Shown here piece after piece: positions 8,972-17,305 of a DNA stretch of 64,000 nt (positions within the stretch are counted from its first letter, which is position 1; every line of letters starts with the position of its first letter). The position numbers were made by a program, and so were the translations under genes. The stretch comes from Bacteroidota bacterium (lineage in GTDB: Bacteria; Bacteroidota; Bacteroidia; CAILMK01; JACPUW01), in NCBI GenBank assembly GCA_016192035.1, contig JACPUW010000043.1:19044-83043 (forward strand). Direction: 5' to 3'. Below the pieces are notes generated by a model. The model was not told where the DNA came from. It saw only the letters and a program-made list of their open reading frames with translations, and made no database searches.

Positions 8972-9103
8972 CTACCGTGGCGGCTGGTTGAGCTGCTTTA
9001 TTTCATCCCTGTTAAACGTATCGGTAGGGCATTTTACCCTGTTGCAGGCTGTAAATGATGCACTTAATACTATCAAGAGTGCAATGGCTTTAACTACTTT
9101 CAT
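8972..9103 (-). CDS. Small lipoprotein (43 residues)
   Basis: A 43-residue frame from the ATG at 9103 (MKVVKAIALLIVLSASFTAC): two lysine-type charges, a hydrophobic core, then SASFTAC, a near-consensus lipobox, and only about 24 mature residues including a second Cys. The upstream in-frame ATG at 9154 would bury the signal peptide, so 9103 is preferred. Short lipoproteins of this form are common in Bacteroidota, but function cannot be told. It is convergent with the OsmC gene. Confidence 0.5.
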   Translation of the reverse strand: MKVVKAIALLIVLSASFTACNRVKCPTDTFNRDEIKQLNQPPR

Positions 9104-9206
9104 ATCAGATTGGGTTGATTGGCCAAAAGTATTACATCCTATATAAACAAGCATATTAATATTTCAAACACCCCATGGGCCTCCTGTGCCATAGCGGCAA
9201 GGGGTT

Positions 9207-9214
9207 TAATTTTG
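9207..9214 (+). promoter_or_regulatory. -7 element upstream of the DtxR-like gene
   Basis: TAATTTTG is a perfect TAnnTTTG, ending 5 bp before the GTG proposed as the start of the regulator gene. It lies inside the longer frame that begins at 9175, which argues that the real start is further down. No matching -33 TTG is seen. Confidence 0.4.
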
Positions 9215-9219
9215 CCGAT

Positions 9220-9879
9220 GTGACAATTGCCGAAGAGAACTACCTTAAAGCCATATTCAAGTTGTCAGACGGCGCACTGGGCAATATTTCAACCAATAGC
9301 ATAGCCATGGAAATGAGTACCAGTGCCGCAAGCGTTACTGATATGCTTAAGCGATTGGCTGACAAGGATATGGTGGACTATGAGCGGTATAAGGGTGCCA
9401 GTTTGACCAACAATGGACTGGACATGGCCAAACGCTTGGTAAGGAAACACCGGCTATGGGAAGTGTTCCTTACCGAAAAACTCGGTTTTGCCTGGGACGA
9501 AATCCATGAAATAGCCGAAGAGTTGGAACATATTGGATCCAATGCACTTACCGAAAGATTGGACAGGTACCTGGGATATCCCCGCTTTGACCCCCACGGC
9601 GACCCCATTCCTGATGCGGCTGGTGCCATTGTACACCGCTCTTGTGAACAGCTGTCCATGGTTAAGCCGGGCCAATCTGGCCAAGTGGTTGGCGTGGGCA
9701 ATAGCAATAGTTCTTTCTTGCAGTTTCTCAATAAGTTGTCAATAGGTATTGGCAGCCATATACGGGTAGATGACTGCTTTGAATTTGATGGGAGCCTAAA
9801 GGTAACCGTTAACCATGGTGCGCAACACACCTTGTCAGACCGGGCTGCCGCCAACCTTTTTATTAGCCTGAATGCGTAA
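9220..9879 (+). CDS. DtxR/MntR-family metal-dependent transcriptional regulator
   Basis: 219 residues from a GTG at 9220; the family homologous part begins at once with TIAEENYLKAIFKLSDG. An ATG at 9175 would add 15 unmatched residues. The N-terminal winged helix (to ~70) is followed by the metal-binding dimerisation domain (HRLWEVFLTEKLGFAWDEIHEIAEELEHI, with the HxxxE metal ligands) and a C-terminal FeoA/SH3-like domain (GQSGQVVGVGN...). Such proteins repress metal uptake or activate efflux when Mn or Fe is bound. No metal transporter is adjacent; instead the gene leads an operon with a thioesterase and smpB. Confidence 0.88.
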   Translation: MTIAEENYLKAIFKLSDGALGNISTNSIAMEMSTSAASVTDMLKRLADKDMVDYERYKGASLTNNGLDMAKRLVRKHRLWEVFLTEKLGFAWDEIHEIAEELEHIGSNALTERLDRYLGYPRFDPHGDPIPDAAGAIVHRSCEQLSMVKPGQSGQVVGVGNSNSSFLQFLNKLSIGIGSHIRVDDCFEFDGSLKVTVNHGAQHTLSDRAAANLFISLNA

Positions 9880-10261
9880 CCTGTTTCAAGCGGGCGATAC
9901 CAAAGAGTATGCGCATGTGGTGCAGGAGGCTGATCTGGCCGCTTTTCCCAGCGGGGCTGTCCATCCGGTATATGCCACCTTTGCCCTGGGCCGCGACGCT
10001 GAATGGTGCTGCCGCTTGTTTGTCCTTGATATGAAAGAAGATGGGGAAGAAGGAATCGGCACATCGCTCACAATCCAACACGTGTCGCCAGCCTTGGTGG
10101 GACAGCAAGTTTGCTTTACCGCAAGTTTGGTGTCAATCAATGGCAACGATATCCAGTGCAAGTATGAAGCCCGGGTGGGCAATAGGCTGGTTGCTCAAGG
10201 TATGCAGGGTCAAAAAATATTGTTAGTGAGTAAGTTAAAGCAAATTTTTTCTAATCTGTAG
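9872..10261 (+). CDS. Hotdog-fold thioesterase-like protein
   Basis: 129 residues, overlapping the regulator by 8 bp. The segment HVSPALVGQQVCFTASLV followed by a strand pair and ending in VAQGMQGQKILLV resembles the fluoroacetyl-CoA-type thioesterase branch of the hotdog superfamily, where a glycine-bounded helix and these strands form the acyl-CoA pocket. The substrate is unknown. Only 2 bp separate it from smpB. Confidence 0.7.
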   Translation: MRNLFQAGDTKEYAHVVQEADLAAFPSGAVHPVYATFALGRDAEWCCRLFVLDMKEDGEEGIGTSLTIQHVSPALVGQQVCFTASLVSINGNDIQCKYEARVGNRLVAQGMQGQKILLVSKLKQIFSNL

Positions 10262-10263
10262 GA

Positions 10264-10713
10264 ATGCCCAAAGAAATTACCATAGCATCAAATAGAAAAG
10301 CATCCTTTGAATACGAACTCGTAGAGCGGTTAGTGGCGGGTATGTCGCTGTTGGGCACAGAGGTAAAATCCCTGCGTTCGGGCAACGTGAGTTTTGCCGA
10401 CGCCTACTGCACCATAGACCACCGGGGTTTGTTGCTGCGAAACCTAAACATACCCATATATAAGGAGGGCACTATATACAACCATGAACCCCTTCGTGTA
10501 CGGTCCTTGTTGGTTACTAAATTGGAATTGAAAAAGTTGGAACGAAAGGTCAAAGAGAAGGGACTGACCATAGTGCCCACCCGGTTGTTCTTTGGCGAAA
10601 GGGGATTTGCCAAGATAGAAATTGCCCTGGCACGTGGAAAAAAATCATTTGATAAGCGGGAAACGATCAAACAGAAGGATTTACAAAAACAGATTAACAG
10701 AAACGAATACTGA
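10264..10713 (+). CDS. smpB: SsrA-binding protein SmpB
   Basis: 149 residues. SmpB binds tmRNA and mimics the codon-anticodon region in trans-translation, freeing stalled ribosomes. Diagnostic segments are NRKASFEYELVE, GMSLLGTEVKSLRSGNVSFADAY, the R-K-L/K-rich centre RSLLVTKLELKKLERKVKEK and the C-terminal basic tail ending KQINRNEY. Length and ends match the family. It is fourth-codon tight with its neighbours (2 bp before, 1-bp stop/start overlap after). The tmRNA gene itself is not in the window. Confidence 0.97.
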   Translation: MPKEITIASNRKASFEYELVERLVAGMSLLGTEVKSLRSGNVSFADAYCTIDHRGLLLRNLNIPIYKEGTIYNHEPLRVRSLLVTKLELKKLERKVKEKGLTIVPTRLFFGERGFAKIEIALARGKKSFDKRETIKQKDLQKQINRNEY

Positions 10714-11918
10714 TGCGGGGATACCTGTCCATTTGGGCATTTATGCTCACCCTATCGGCTGGTGCCTGGGCACAATCCGGACTTATACCCTACAAGGAAG
10801 CGGGCAAGTACGGATACAAGGATTTGACAGGCAAGATGGTAGTGCCTGCGCGGTTTGACCGCACATTTCCACACAAGGACGGAATGGGCAGGTTTAGCCA
10901 CCAAGGCAAGTTTGGATACCTTGATGTGGCCGGTAAACTGGTTATAGCCAACGTGTTTACCGAAGCATATGATTTTCAGGAAGGCATGGCCCGCACCAAG
11001 GATGGCCCTGTATGGGGTTTTATTGACAAAAGGGGCAAAACGCTGTTTACTGTTGCGGGCGAACAGGTTTCTGACTTTGTGAACGGTATGGCCGTGTTCT
11101 CGCGCAACGGGTTCTTTGGCTATATCAATCAGAAAGGGGAGGAGGTGTTTCCACCCATCCTTACCCAAGCCGATCAATTTATAAACGGTGTGGGCCGAAT
11201 AGCCGTGGGCCAGTACTATGGCTTGATCAACGCGCAGGGTACCATGATACTGGAACCCAAGTACGATTACGTGGGCATACCTCAAGATACCGTGATAAGG
11301 GTGAAATCGGGTGGGTACTGGTATATATATAACCTGAAGGGACAGAAGCGTGTACAGGCCAAGGAATCCCTATCGGCTGAATTTTCGGAGGGTCTATGTG
11401 TGGTGCGCGTGCTAGACCCCTCCATGATTATCTGGCGCAACTACATGGATTACAAGGGGGATGTGGTGATTGATGAAAATTTTATATGGGCAGGAAATTT
11501 TTCGGGTGGCCTGGCAGTGGTCAAAGCGGAGTACAATGGCCTAGAGCGATATGGGGTGATCAACAAGGAAGGGCGATACCTGGTCAACCCGACTTATACC
11601 AAAACCCTGGGCCTTTATTCCGAAGGCTTGCTGGGTGTAGAAAAAGGGGGCAAATGGGGCTACATAGATTCCCGTGGCATAGAAGTGATTGGGTTTGGAT
11701 TTACCCAAGTGGATCCGTTTAAAAATGGGTACGCCATGGCCAGCAAGGGCGAACACAGATGGGGCTTGATCAATAAACAAGGGGAAACCATCATTCCCTT
11801 CAAGTACGATTTGGTGATAGAGGGTGCCTATTTCTTCTTTGCCTCGCTGGGCCACTATCATTCCTTTTATTCTAAATCGGGTACCCTGATATGGGAAGAG
11901 CAACCCGAAACCGAATGA
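10713..11918 (+). CDS. WG-repeat protein, exported
   Basis: 401 residues with a signal peptide (MRGYLSIWAFMLTLSAGAWA, then Q). The rest is about ten WG/FGY repeats of 35-45 residues: YKEAGKYGYKDLTGKMVVP, HQGKFGYLDVAGKLVI, KDGPVWGFIDKRGKTLF, KGGKWGYIDSRGIEVI. WG repeats form propeller-like scaffolds with unknown ligands. Its ATG overlaps the smpB stop (TGATG). The next gene starts 4 bp after its stop, so the exported repeat protein and the large helicase are likely translated from one message. Confidence 0.85.
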   Translation: MRGYLSIWAFMLTLSAGAWAQSGLIPYKEAGKYGYKDLTGKMVVPARFDRTFPHKDGMGRFSHQGKFGYLDVAGKLVIANVFTEAYDFQEGMARTKDGPVWGFIDKRGKTLFTVAGEQVSDFVNGMAVFSRNGFFGYINQKGEEVFPPILTQADQFINGVGRIAVGQYYGLINAQGTMILEPKYDYVGIPQDTVIRVKSGGYWYIYNLKGQKRVQAKESLSAEFSEGLCVVRVLDPSMIIWRNYMDYKGDVVIDENFIWAGNFSGGLAVVKAEYNGLERYGVINKEGRYLVNPTYTKTLGLYSEGLLGVEKGGKWGYIDSRGIEVIGFGFTQVDPFKNGYAMASKGEHRWGLINKQGETIIPFKYDLVIEGAYFFFASLGHYHSFYSKSGTLIWEEQPETE

Positions 11919-11922
11919 ACCC

Positions 11923-14900
11923 TTGACCCTACCAAAGCATAGCACGGTATCCGAATACTGTTCCACTTACAACTGGCTGCAAAGGGATGTGCGCCAGCTT
12001 TTTCCATCGGTTTTAGATTGGTTTCGTTGGTTGCGCCTACAGCATTTGTCCGGCCAGGTGGCCATTATGCACCAGGCAATGGGCATAAGGGGCCATCAGG
12101 CAATTCACTTGACCGCCGGGCTATTAAAACCACAAGTCAATTTTGACAAAATCCAGGCCCTGGCTTGGGATGAAGGCTTATTCAGCAAAGAACAACGCCC
12201 TAACCATCCGGTGGCCCGTTACTGGAACCAGCTTACCGGCAGGCCGAGCCTGGTATATGATGAAGTATTTTGGGCCCCTGAGGTAAAATGGCGCCACCAC
12301 GACCAGCGTTCAGATGTATGGTCGGCAGGCATGGTACTGGCTGCCCTGTTTTCTGATTTTGACCCCACCGATGCGCGCATATACAAGGCGCTTTGCCAGG
12401 GCCAAGTAGATGTTTGTGCTTGGCGTTTGCCAAATTTGGCCCCGGTTGTAGCTACATGCCTGTCAATTGATCCGGATAAAAGGATTCACCTTCATGAGCT
12501 GATTGTACTGCTGTCACAGGAGGCAGCAAACGCCAGTGAATTAGTGGGTTTGCCCTCATCCCTATATGAAGGGCATATCCATGGGCTCAAGCTTGCCGTG
12601 CTTGATTTTACCAATCGCAACCCGCTGTTTCACTTTGGTTTGACCAATGGTTTTGTGGCCTTGCAAATGGAATTGGCCGACTTTTTGGCCACAGGAAAGA
12701 AATGGGTATTCGAGCAATCAAATGACCCTTTGCTCTCTGCGCTTAACCAAGTGAGGCTAAAGCGCATGCAGGCACTGCGTGACAAAGGGGAAGATAACCT
12801 TTGGTGCGTAAGCCATTGGTTATATTGGCAGTATGAAGGGCAGACAAAAAAAACGCCCTTGCTTATGGTGCAGGTCAATCTGGATCTGGTCAAGTCACTG
12901 GCCCTAGAGTACCAGCTGCAGCCCAGCTCCAGCAAAGTGCTTGTGAATGAAGTGCTCAGGATTTTCCTCGCCGATAGGCTACACCTTGGGCTACCGTCAA
13001 ACTTGACGTTTGACGAGGCCTCGCTTACTGCCTTTTTTAACCGGTTAACCCAAGATTTGGAGGCGCTGGGTGGCGGGCCGGTGCGGGTAGAACAATACCC
13101 GCTGGTAGGCAACCTGAGCTACCGGCACTATACCATAGGCGCCAACTATACAGAGATGCTCAGACAGGCTCCTAATTCCATATGTTTGGAATTGATGGGC
13201 TTAGAAAGCCGTGAAAGCCAACAAGCCCTACCCTTTGCCCCAACTTTTCCTTGGTCCAATATGCGGGTACTGCCGTCCGACCCATCACAAGATAAGGCGT
13301 TGGGCGCAGCGTCCACCGCTTCTTTGGTAATAGAAGGGCCGCCAGGTACAGGAAAATCGCAAACCATTGTAAACCTTATAGCACAGGCCTTGGCGGCAGG
13401 TGAACGCGTGCTTTTTGTGTCAGAAAAACGTGCGGCCCTGGAGGTAGTGTACCGCCGCTTGGAGCAGGCAGGCTTGGATCCCTTGGCCCTGCTGGTGCAC
13501 GACACCCTTCGCGACCGAAAGTCCATTATTGATTCCATAAGGACGAGTTACTCCAAGCTCATGTGCCCCTTGGAGCGCGATGCCAAACTAGGCGCACAAC
13601 TGGCGGCTTGGCGCTTAGAAGAAGCAGTAAACGAATTAGATACCTATTGGACAGCGGTGCGTGACCGCACACATGGTTTTTCACTCAACGAGCTCTTTCT
13701 CCATAGGCCCAAAGGACTGTGCGTGACCCCCGAGCATCTGGTGCCCGGCTATGATAGTTGGCTGAAAAACATCCATTTGCTGAATAAAATTCGGGATGGT
13801 TTGTTGCACCTTGAAGGACATGAAATATGGAACCACTCTCCGCTCTCCCGGCTCCACCCATGGGCCATAGCCACCAGCAATGATCCTATTGGCTATTGGG
13901 CCAATTCCAAAAAGGCGTTGCAAGAATTATGGCCTGCGTTAGAAGGGCTTATTCGGCAGACCGGGCTACCGGCCACCATGACCATAGGCCAAGTAATGCA
14001 ATTGGCTTCACTGGCCCGGAGCTGCGCCAAGTTGTTGCAGCGCAATCTGTTTCGCTTGCTCATGGACGACACCCAGGCCAGGCGCGATTATGATTCATTG
14101 AAGGCGCGGTACCTCACCAAGAAGACCATGCTCCATAAAATAGGAGGGGCGCTGGGGCCCATGGGCAACCTGGATATCGGACAAATAGCATCCATCTGGG
14201 CCATGGCTAAACTGGAGCCAAATTCACCTGAAGTACAGGTATTTATAGAAACAAGCCTGAACTTGAAAGGCGGGGATTTTGGGGATCGGGGAAAAGACCT
14301 GTTGGAACTTGCCATGAGGCATGCAAAGGCCTCCTGGCAAATGCATGAACTAGAAGGGCTTTTTATGGCCCGGTATGGAAGCCAGGACCCAATGGCCTTT
14401 ATCCAGGAAATGGATTTGTTGCAGGACTTGGTGCAACGCACCCAACTCCATATGCCCCAAGTTTTTGGCTATCTACATACCCTGCGGAAACCCGATGAGG
14501 TGTTGCGGGCTTTTTTGGAATGTCAAGGGGAGCTCTCCAGGGTAGAAACGGCCATAAACATACTTGACCACCGTTTTAGGAACCTCACGCCCACAGCCGG
14601 ACTGGGGTATATCCATTCCATGGATACCGTGTTTTTTGGTGATTCGGAAGTAGCCATACTCTTGTGGTATAATTCCCTAAGTCCCGATGTAAAATTCTGT
14701 CTGTCTGAAGCAGAAACTTCCATTGCCCAGCTAGGGCTTGATGCCCAGATAAAGGAACTGTCCAGGGCTTATGTGGCGCGCCCCAATCTGGAGCAGTATC
14801 ACTCTCCCAAGATAAACCAATGCCTAAACGCCATAGATGCAGGCTACGAGGACTTACTATCGTGGAACAGCGCCAAGCTACTGGATGCCCAAGCAGCCTA

Positions 14901-16371
14901 TTTTCAGCAAAAAGTAGCCGCTGCACAAACCCCTGCCGAGCGGCTGGGCAAAGAAGCCAAAATAGGCCGTACACAGTTCAAAAAGGGCTTGCGTTTACTC
15001 CATCGTGAAATGGATAAACAACGAAAATTTAAATCATTAAGAAGCATACTGTTAGATGGTCAGAATACGGCACTCATGGCGCTGAAGCCTGTTTTTATGC
15101 TGTCGCCGGTGGCCGTGGCCGAAATATTCCCATGCGTGGCCCAACTCTTTGACCTGGTAGTTTTTGATGAAGCCGGTCAGCTTAGGTTGGAAGAAGTCCT
15201 TCCCATCTGCCACCGCGCCAAGCGCGTGGTGGTGGTGGGCGATAGCCAGCAATTGCCGCCAAGTACTTTTTTTAGGAATAAAATTGACCAAGAGATTGAT
15301 GGCAACGTATTGAAATTTAATTCATTGTTCTCAGCGGCAAAGACGGCTTTCCCTACGCATTCCCTTTGCTGGCACTACCGCTCATCACACCAAGACCTCA
15401 TTGCGTTTAACAATGTGGCGTTTTACCAGGGCCAACTCTCGGCGTTTCCTTCCTTTGGTGGCCTTCAAGCCCCCTTGGTTTTTCAAAACGTGCCCCATGG
15501 CCTGTATCACCATCGGCAGAATCATGTAGAAGCCCAAGCACTGGTAGAGTCGCTGGCCAGAGAAATGAACTTGAGGCCTACCCTCAGCTACGCCGTGATA
15601 GCATTCTCAGAGGCGCAACAAGAGGCAGTGGAACTGGCTTTGGAAAGGCACAAACTGCATGACCTAACTTTTGCCCGGATATTGGATCGGGAGGAAACAC
15701 GGTATGATTCAGGGGTGTTTTCGGGATTGTTGATTAAAAACCTGGAAAACATGCAGGGGGAGGAGCGCGATGTGGTAATGGTCACAGTGGGTTATGGTCC
15801 TGATGAGTCTGGAAAGCTGGCCCAGCACTTTGGCCCTATCATGCATGAAGGGGGCGACAGGCGCATCAATGTGCTCAGTTCCAGGGCTAGGCTGCAGATA
15901 CAGGTGTTCTGTTCATTTGACCCTGACCGGCTACAACCAAAAGAAAATGGTGGGGTTTGGGTTTTACAGCAGTGGCTCAGGTATGTGCGCGCTCACAGTG
16001 GAGGTAAGCGGGGTGAGGCCGAAGCCATATTGCGCGTGGTGCATGGAGGTGCTGGCCCAGGGGTATCAGGGGATACTTTGGTTGAAAATGTTAAAAAACA
16101 AGGGATTGAAGAATGGATATTGTCCCATGGCCATGAAAATGGTACTCAATTGCGCCCGCTGTTTACTGGATCTGGCGAGAGAGAAGCCTATTTTTATTCT
16201 GTATGGCAGCAGGGGAAGGAAACAGGGCAACTGATTGAAACAGAGCCAACCTGGATAAATACTTGGAAAGAATTTTTTGTGTCCAGGAGGGTAATGGCCC
16301 GCAGGGGATACCAGGTGCAAAAGCTTAGTACACAGTTTATCCAAAAGGAATTTAGGTCTTTGACTACATAG
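11923..16371 (+). CDS. Pseudokinase - DUF4011-like - SF1 (UPF1-type) helicase fusion
   Basis: 1482 residues, apparently starting at a TTG at 11923, five bases after the WG gene; no ATG lies upstream in frame. Residues ~1-205 look like a decayed protein-kinase C-lobe: FWAPEV matches the APE motif, QRSDVWSAGMVL the DxWSxG motif, and CLSIDPDKR the final helix, whereas the HRD and DFG positions read TAGLLKPQ and WDEG. Residues ~215 on carry VLDFTNRNPLFHF, like the start of DUF4011. Walker A is near 471 (GPPGTGKSQT), DEAG near 1080, GDSQQLPPS near 1105, and motifs V/VI at NMQGEERDVVMV and RRINVLSSRAR. The C-terminal ~150 residues do not show the Vsr-like nuclease usual in this group. It may act in nucleic-acid surveillance or phage defence. 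Confidence 0.8.
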   Translation: MTLPKHSTVSEYCSTYNWLQRDVRQLFPSVLDWFRWLRLQHLSGQVAIMHQAMGIRGHQAIHLTAGLLKPQVNFDKIQALAWDEGLFSKEQRPNHPVARYWNQLTGRPSLVYDEVFWAPEVKWRHHDQRSDVWSAGMVLAALFSDFDPTDARIYKALCQGQVDVCAWRLPNLAPVVATCLSIDPDKRIHLHELIVLLSQEAANASELVGLPSSLYEGHIHGLKLAVLDFTNRNPLFHFGLTNGFVALQMELADFLATGKKWVFEQSNDPLLSALNQVRLKRMQALRDKGEDNLWCVSHWLYWQYEGQTKKTPLLMVQVNLDLVKSLALEYQLQPSSSKVLVNEVLRIFLADRLHLGLPSNLTFDEASLTAFFNRLTQDLEALGGGPVRVEQYPLVGNLSYRHYTIGANYTEMLRQAPNSICLELMGLESRESQQALPFAPTFPWSNMRVLPSDPSQDKALGAASTASLVIEGPPGTGKSQTIVNLIAQALAAGERVLFVSEKRAALEVVYRRLEQAGLDPLALLVHDTLRDRKSIIDSIRTSYSKLMCPLERDAKLGAQLAAWRLEEAVNELDTYWTAVRDRTHGFSLNELFLHRPKGLCVTPEHLVPGYDSWLKNIHLLNKIRDGLLHLEGHEIWNHSPLSRLHPWAIATSNDPIGYWANSKKALQELWPALEGLIRQTGLPATMTIGQVMQLASLARSCAKLLQRNLFRLLMDDTQARRDYDSLKARYLTKKTMLHKIGGALGPMGNLDIGQIASIWAMAKLEPNSPEVQVFIETSLNLKGGDFGDRGKDLLELAMRHAKASWQMHELEGLFMARYGSQDPMAFIQEMDLLQDLVQRTQLHMPQVFGYLHTLRKPDEVLRAFLECQGELSRVETAINILDHRFRNLTPTAGLGYIHSMDTVFFGDSEVAILLWYNSLSPDVKFCLSEAETSIAQLGLDAQIKELSRAYVARPNLEQYHSPKINQCLNAIDAGYEDLLSWNSAKLLDAQAAYFQQKVAAAQTPAERLGKEAKIGRTQFKKGLRLLHREMDKQRKFKSLRSILLDGQNTALMALKPVFMLSPVAVAEIFPCVAQLFDLVVFDEAGQLRLEEVLPICHRAKRVVVVGDSQQLPPSTFFRNKIDQEIDGNVLKFNSLFSAAKTAFPTHSLCWHYRSSHQDLIAFNNVAFYQGQLSAFPSFGGLQAPLVFQNVPHGLYHHRQNHVEAQALVESLAREMNLRPTLSYAVIAFSEAQQEAVELALERHKLHDLTFARILDREETRYDSGVFSGLLIKNLENMQGEERDVVMVTVGYGPDESGKLAQHFGPIMHEGGDRRINVLSSRARLQIQVFCSFDPDRLQPKENGGVWVLQQWLRYVRAHSGGKRGEAEAILRVVHGGAGPGVSGDTLVENVKKQGIEEWILSHGHENGTQLRPLFTGSGEREAYFYSVWQQGKETGQLIETEPTWINTWKEFFVSRRVMARRGYQVQKLSTQFIQKEFRSLTT

Positions 16372-16399
16372 AATGCTGGCGCCAAAGCCTGCCATAATA

Positions 16400-17224
16400 T
16401 CACACATGATAGCCCGCTTTTTCCAGTGAGTCCTTAATGTCCGCCCAATTGGTGATAACTTCATTTGGATTGATGGGCATGATTTTTTTGATGCGTGGGG
16501 GTACAAAGACCGGATCAAGGCCCAATTTCTTGTGTATATGGTGTACTGTCCTGGCCAAATCATCAGGATACTGAATATCCTGTTCATAGCAAATGGAAGT
16601 AAATCCTAGATGTTCTGCTTGTTGCATCTGTATTGATAAGCTATCGGCATTGTTGCCCACCGTTTTTAAGAGCAGTGCTGGGTCTAACCAAACCTTTTCT
16701 ATGGGCCTACCTCCTGCCGACTGGAACACGCCCGTAGATTTTGCCATGACCAAGGAGATAGCCTGGTTTACCAAATTGTGCCTATACAGGTGTATGCCAA
16801 TGTATTCCCTTGGCCGCAGGGCATGAATTAATTGTGCCAAGTCCATCTGTAGGGGGTTCAAATGCATGGGCTTTACCTTTACTAGATACCAGGCATATGG
16901 ATGCTTGGCAGCATGGCCCATCAAAAAGGTGCGCGGATGCCACACCCGTCTTCTCAGTACTTCCTCTTCATAGACTATACCGGCATGGCTTGCCAGGGCT
17001 TGGGCCAGTACCGTGCTGCCGGTTCTGCCACTGCAATATACCACCAGGTATTTTCCATTCACCGGCATAGCAGTGAATCTCAAAAAGAAATAAAACTGCC
17101 TTATCCAATTGAAATAGTATATGTTACGCCATATCCTATAGGCCGTTAACCTAAACCTTCTTAGGTAAGCTTTTAATGCCATGCTGGGGCAAAGTACGCA
17201 AGCCTCATATGCTTCAACCATCAT
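16400..17224 (-). CDS. PAPS-dependent sulfotransferase-like protein
   Basis: 274 residues. The P-loop-like 5'-phosphosulfate binding motif is CSGRTGSTVL (about residues 63-72), and the 3'-phosphate binding part is LYRHNLVNQAISLVMAKS (about 150-167), both typical of Stf0-type or carbohydrate sulfotransferases. The N-terminal ~55 residues are basic and aromatic (RRFRLTAYRIWRNIYYFN), possibly a membrane-binding region. No PAPS-making genes are near, so the acceptor is unknown. It is convergent with the helicase gene (28 bp apart) and divergent from lhgO. Confidence 0.75.
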   Translation of the reverse strand: MMVEAYEACVLCPSMALKAYLRRFRLTAYRIWRNIYYFNWIRQFYFFLRFTAMPVNGKYLVVYCSGRTGSTVLAQALASHAGIVYEEEVLRRRVWHPRTFLMGHAAKHPYAWYLVKVKPMHLNPLQMDLAQLIHALRPREYIGIHLYRHNLVNQAISLVMAKSTGVFQSAGGRPIEKVWLDPALLLKTVGNNADSLSIQMQQAEHLGFTSICYEQDIQYPDDLARTVHHIHKKLGLDPVFVPPRIKKIMPINPNEVITNWADIKDSLEKAGYHV

Positions 17225-17280
17225 GTCTTCTTGGCTCCGCCATGCCGCACCCGTGTGGATAGGGCGGCATGGCCTATGGC

Positions 17281-17288
17281 TACATTTG
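17281..17288 (+). promoter_or_regulatory. -7 element for lhgO
   Basis: TACATTTG, a perfect TAnnTTTG, 17 bp before the ATG at 17306. It lies inside the longer frame from 17231, which supports the downstream ATG as the true start. Confidence 0.5.
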
Positions 17289-17305
17289 CCACCTCATTTA
17301 TATCC

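Noticed and set aside
10264..10713. tmRNA gene near smpB
   Set aside because: No tRNA-like acceptor/T-arm sequence in the surrounding gaps, which are at most a few bases.
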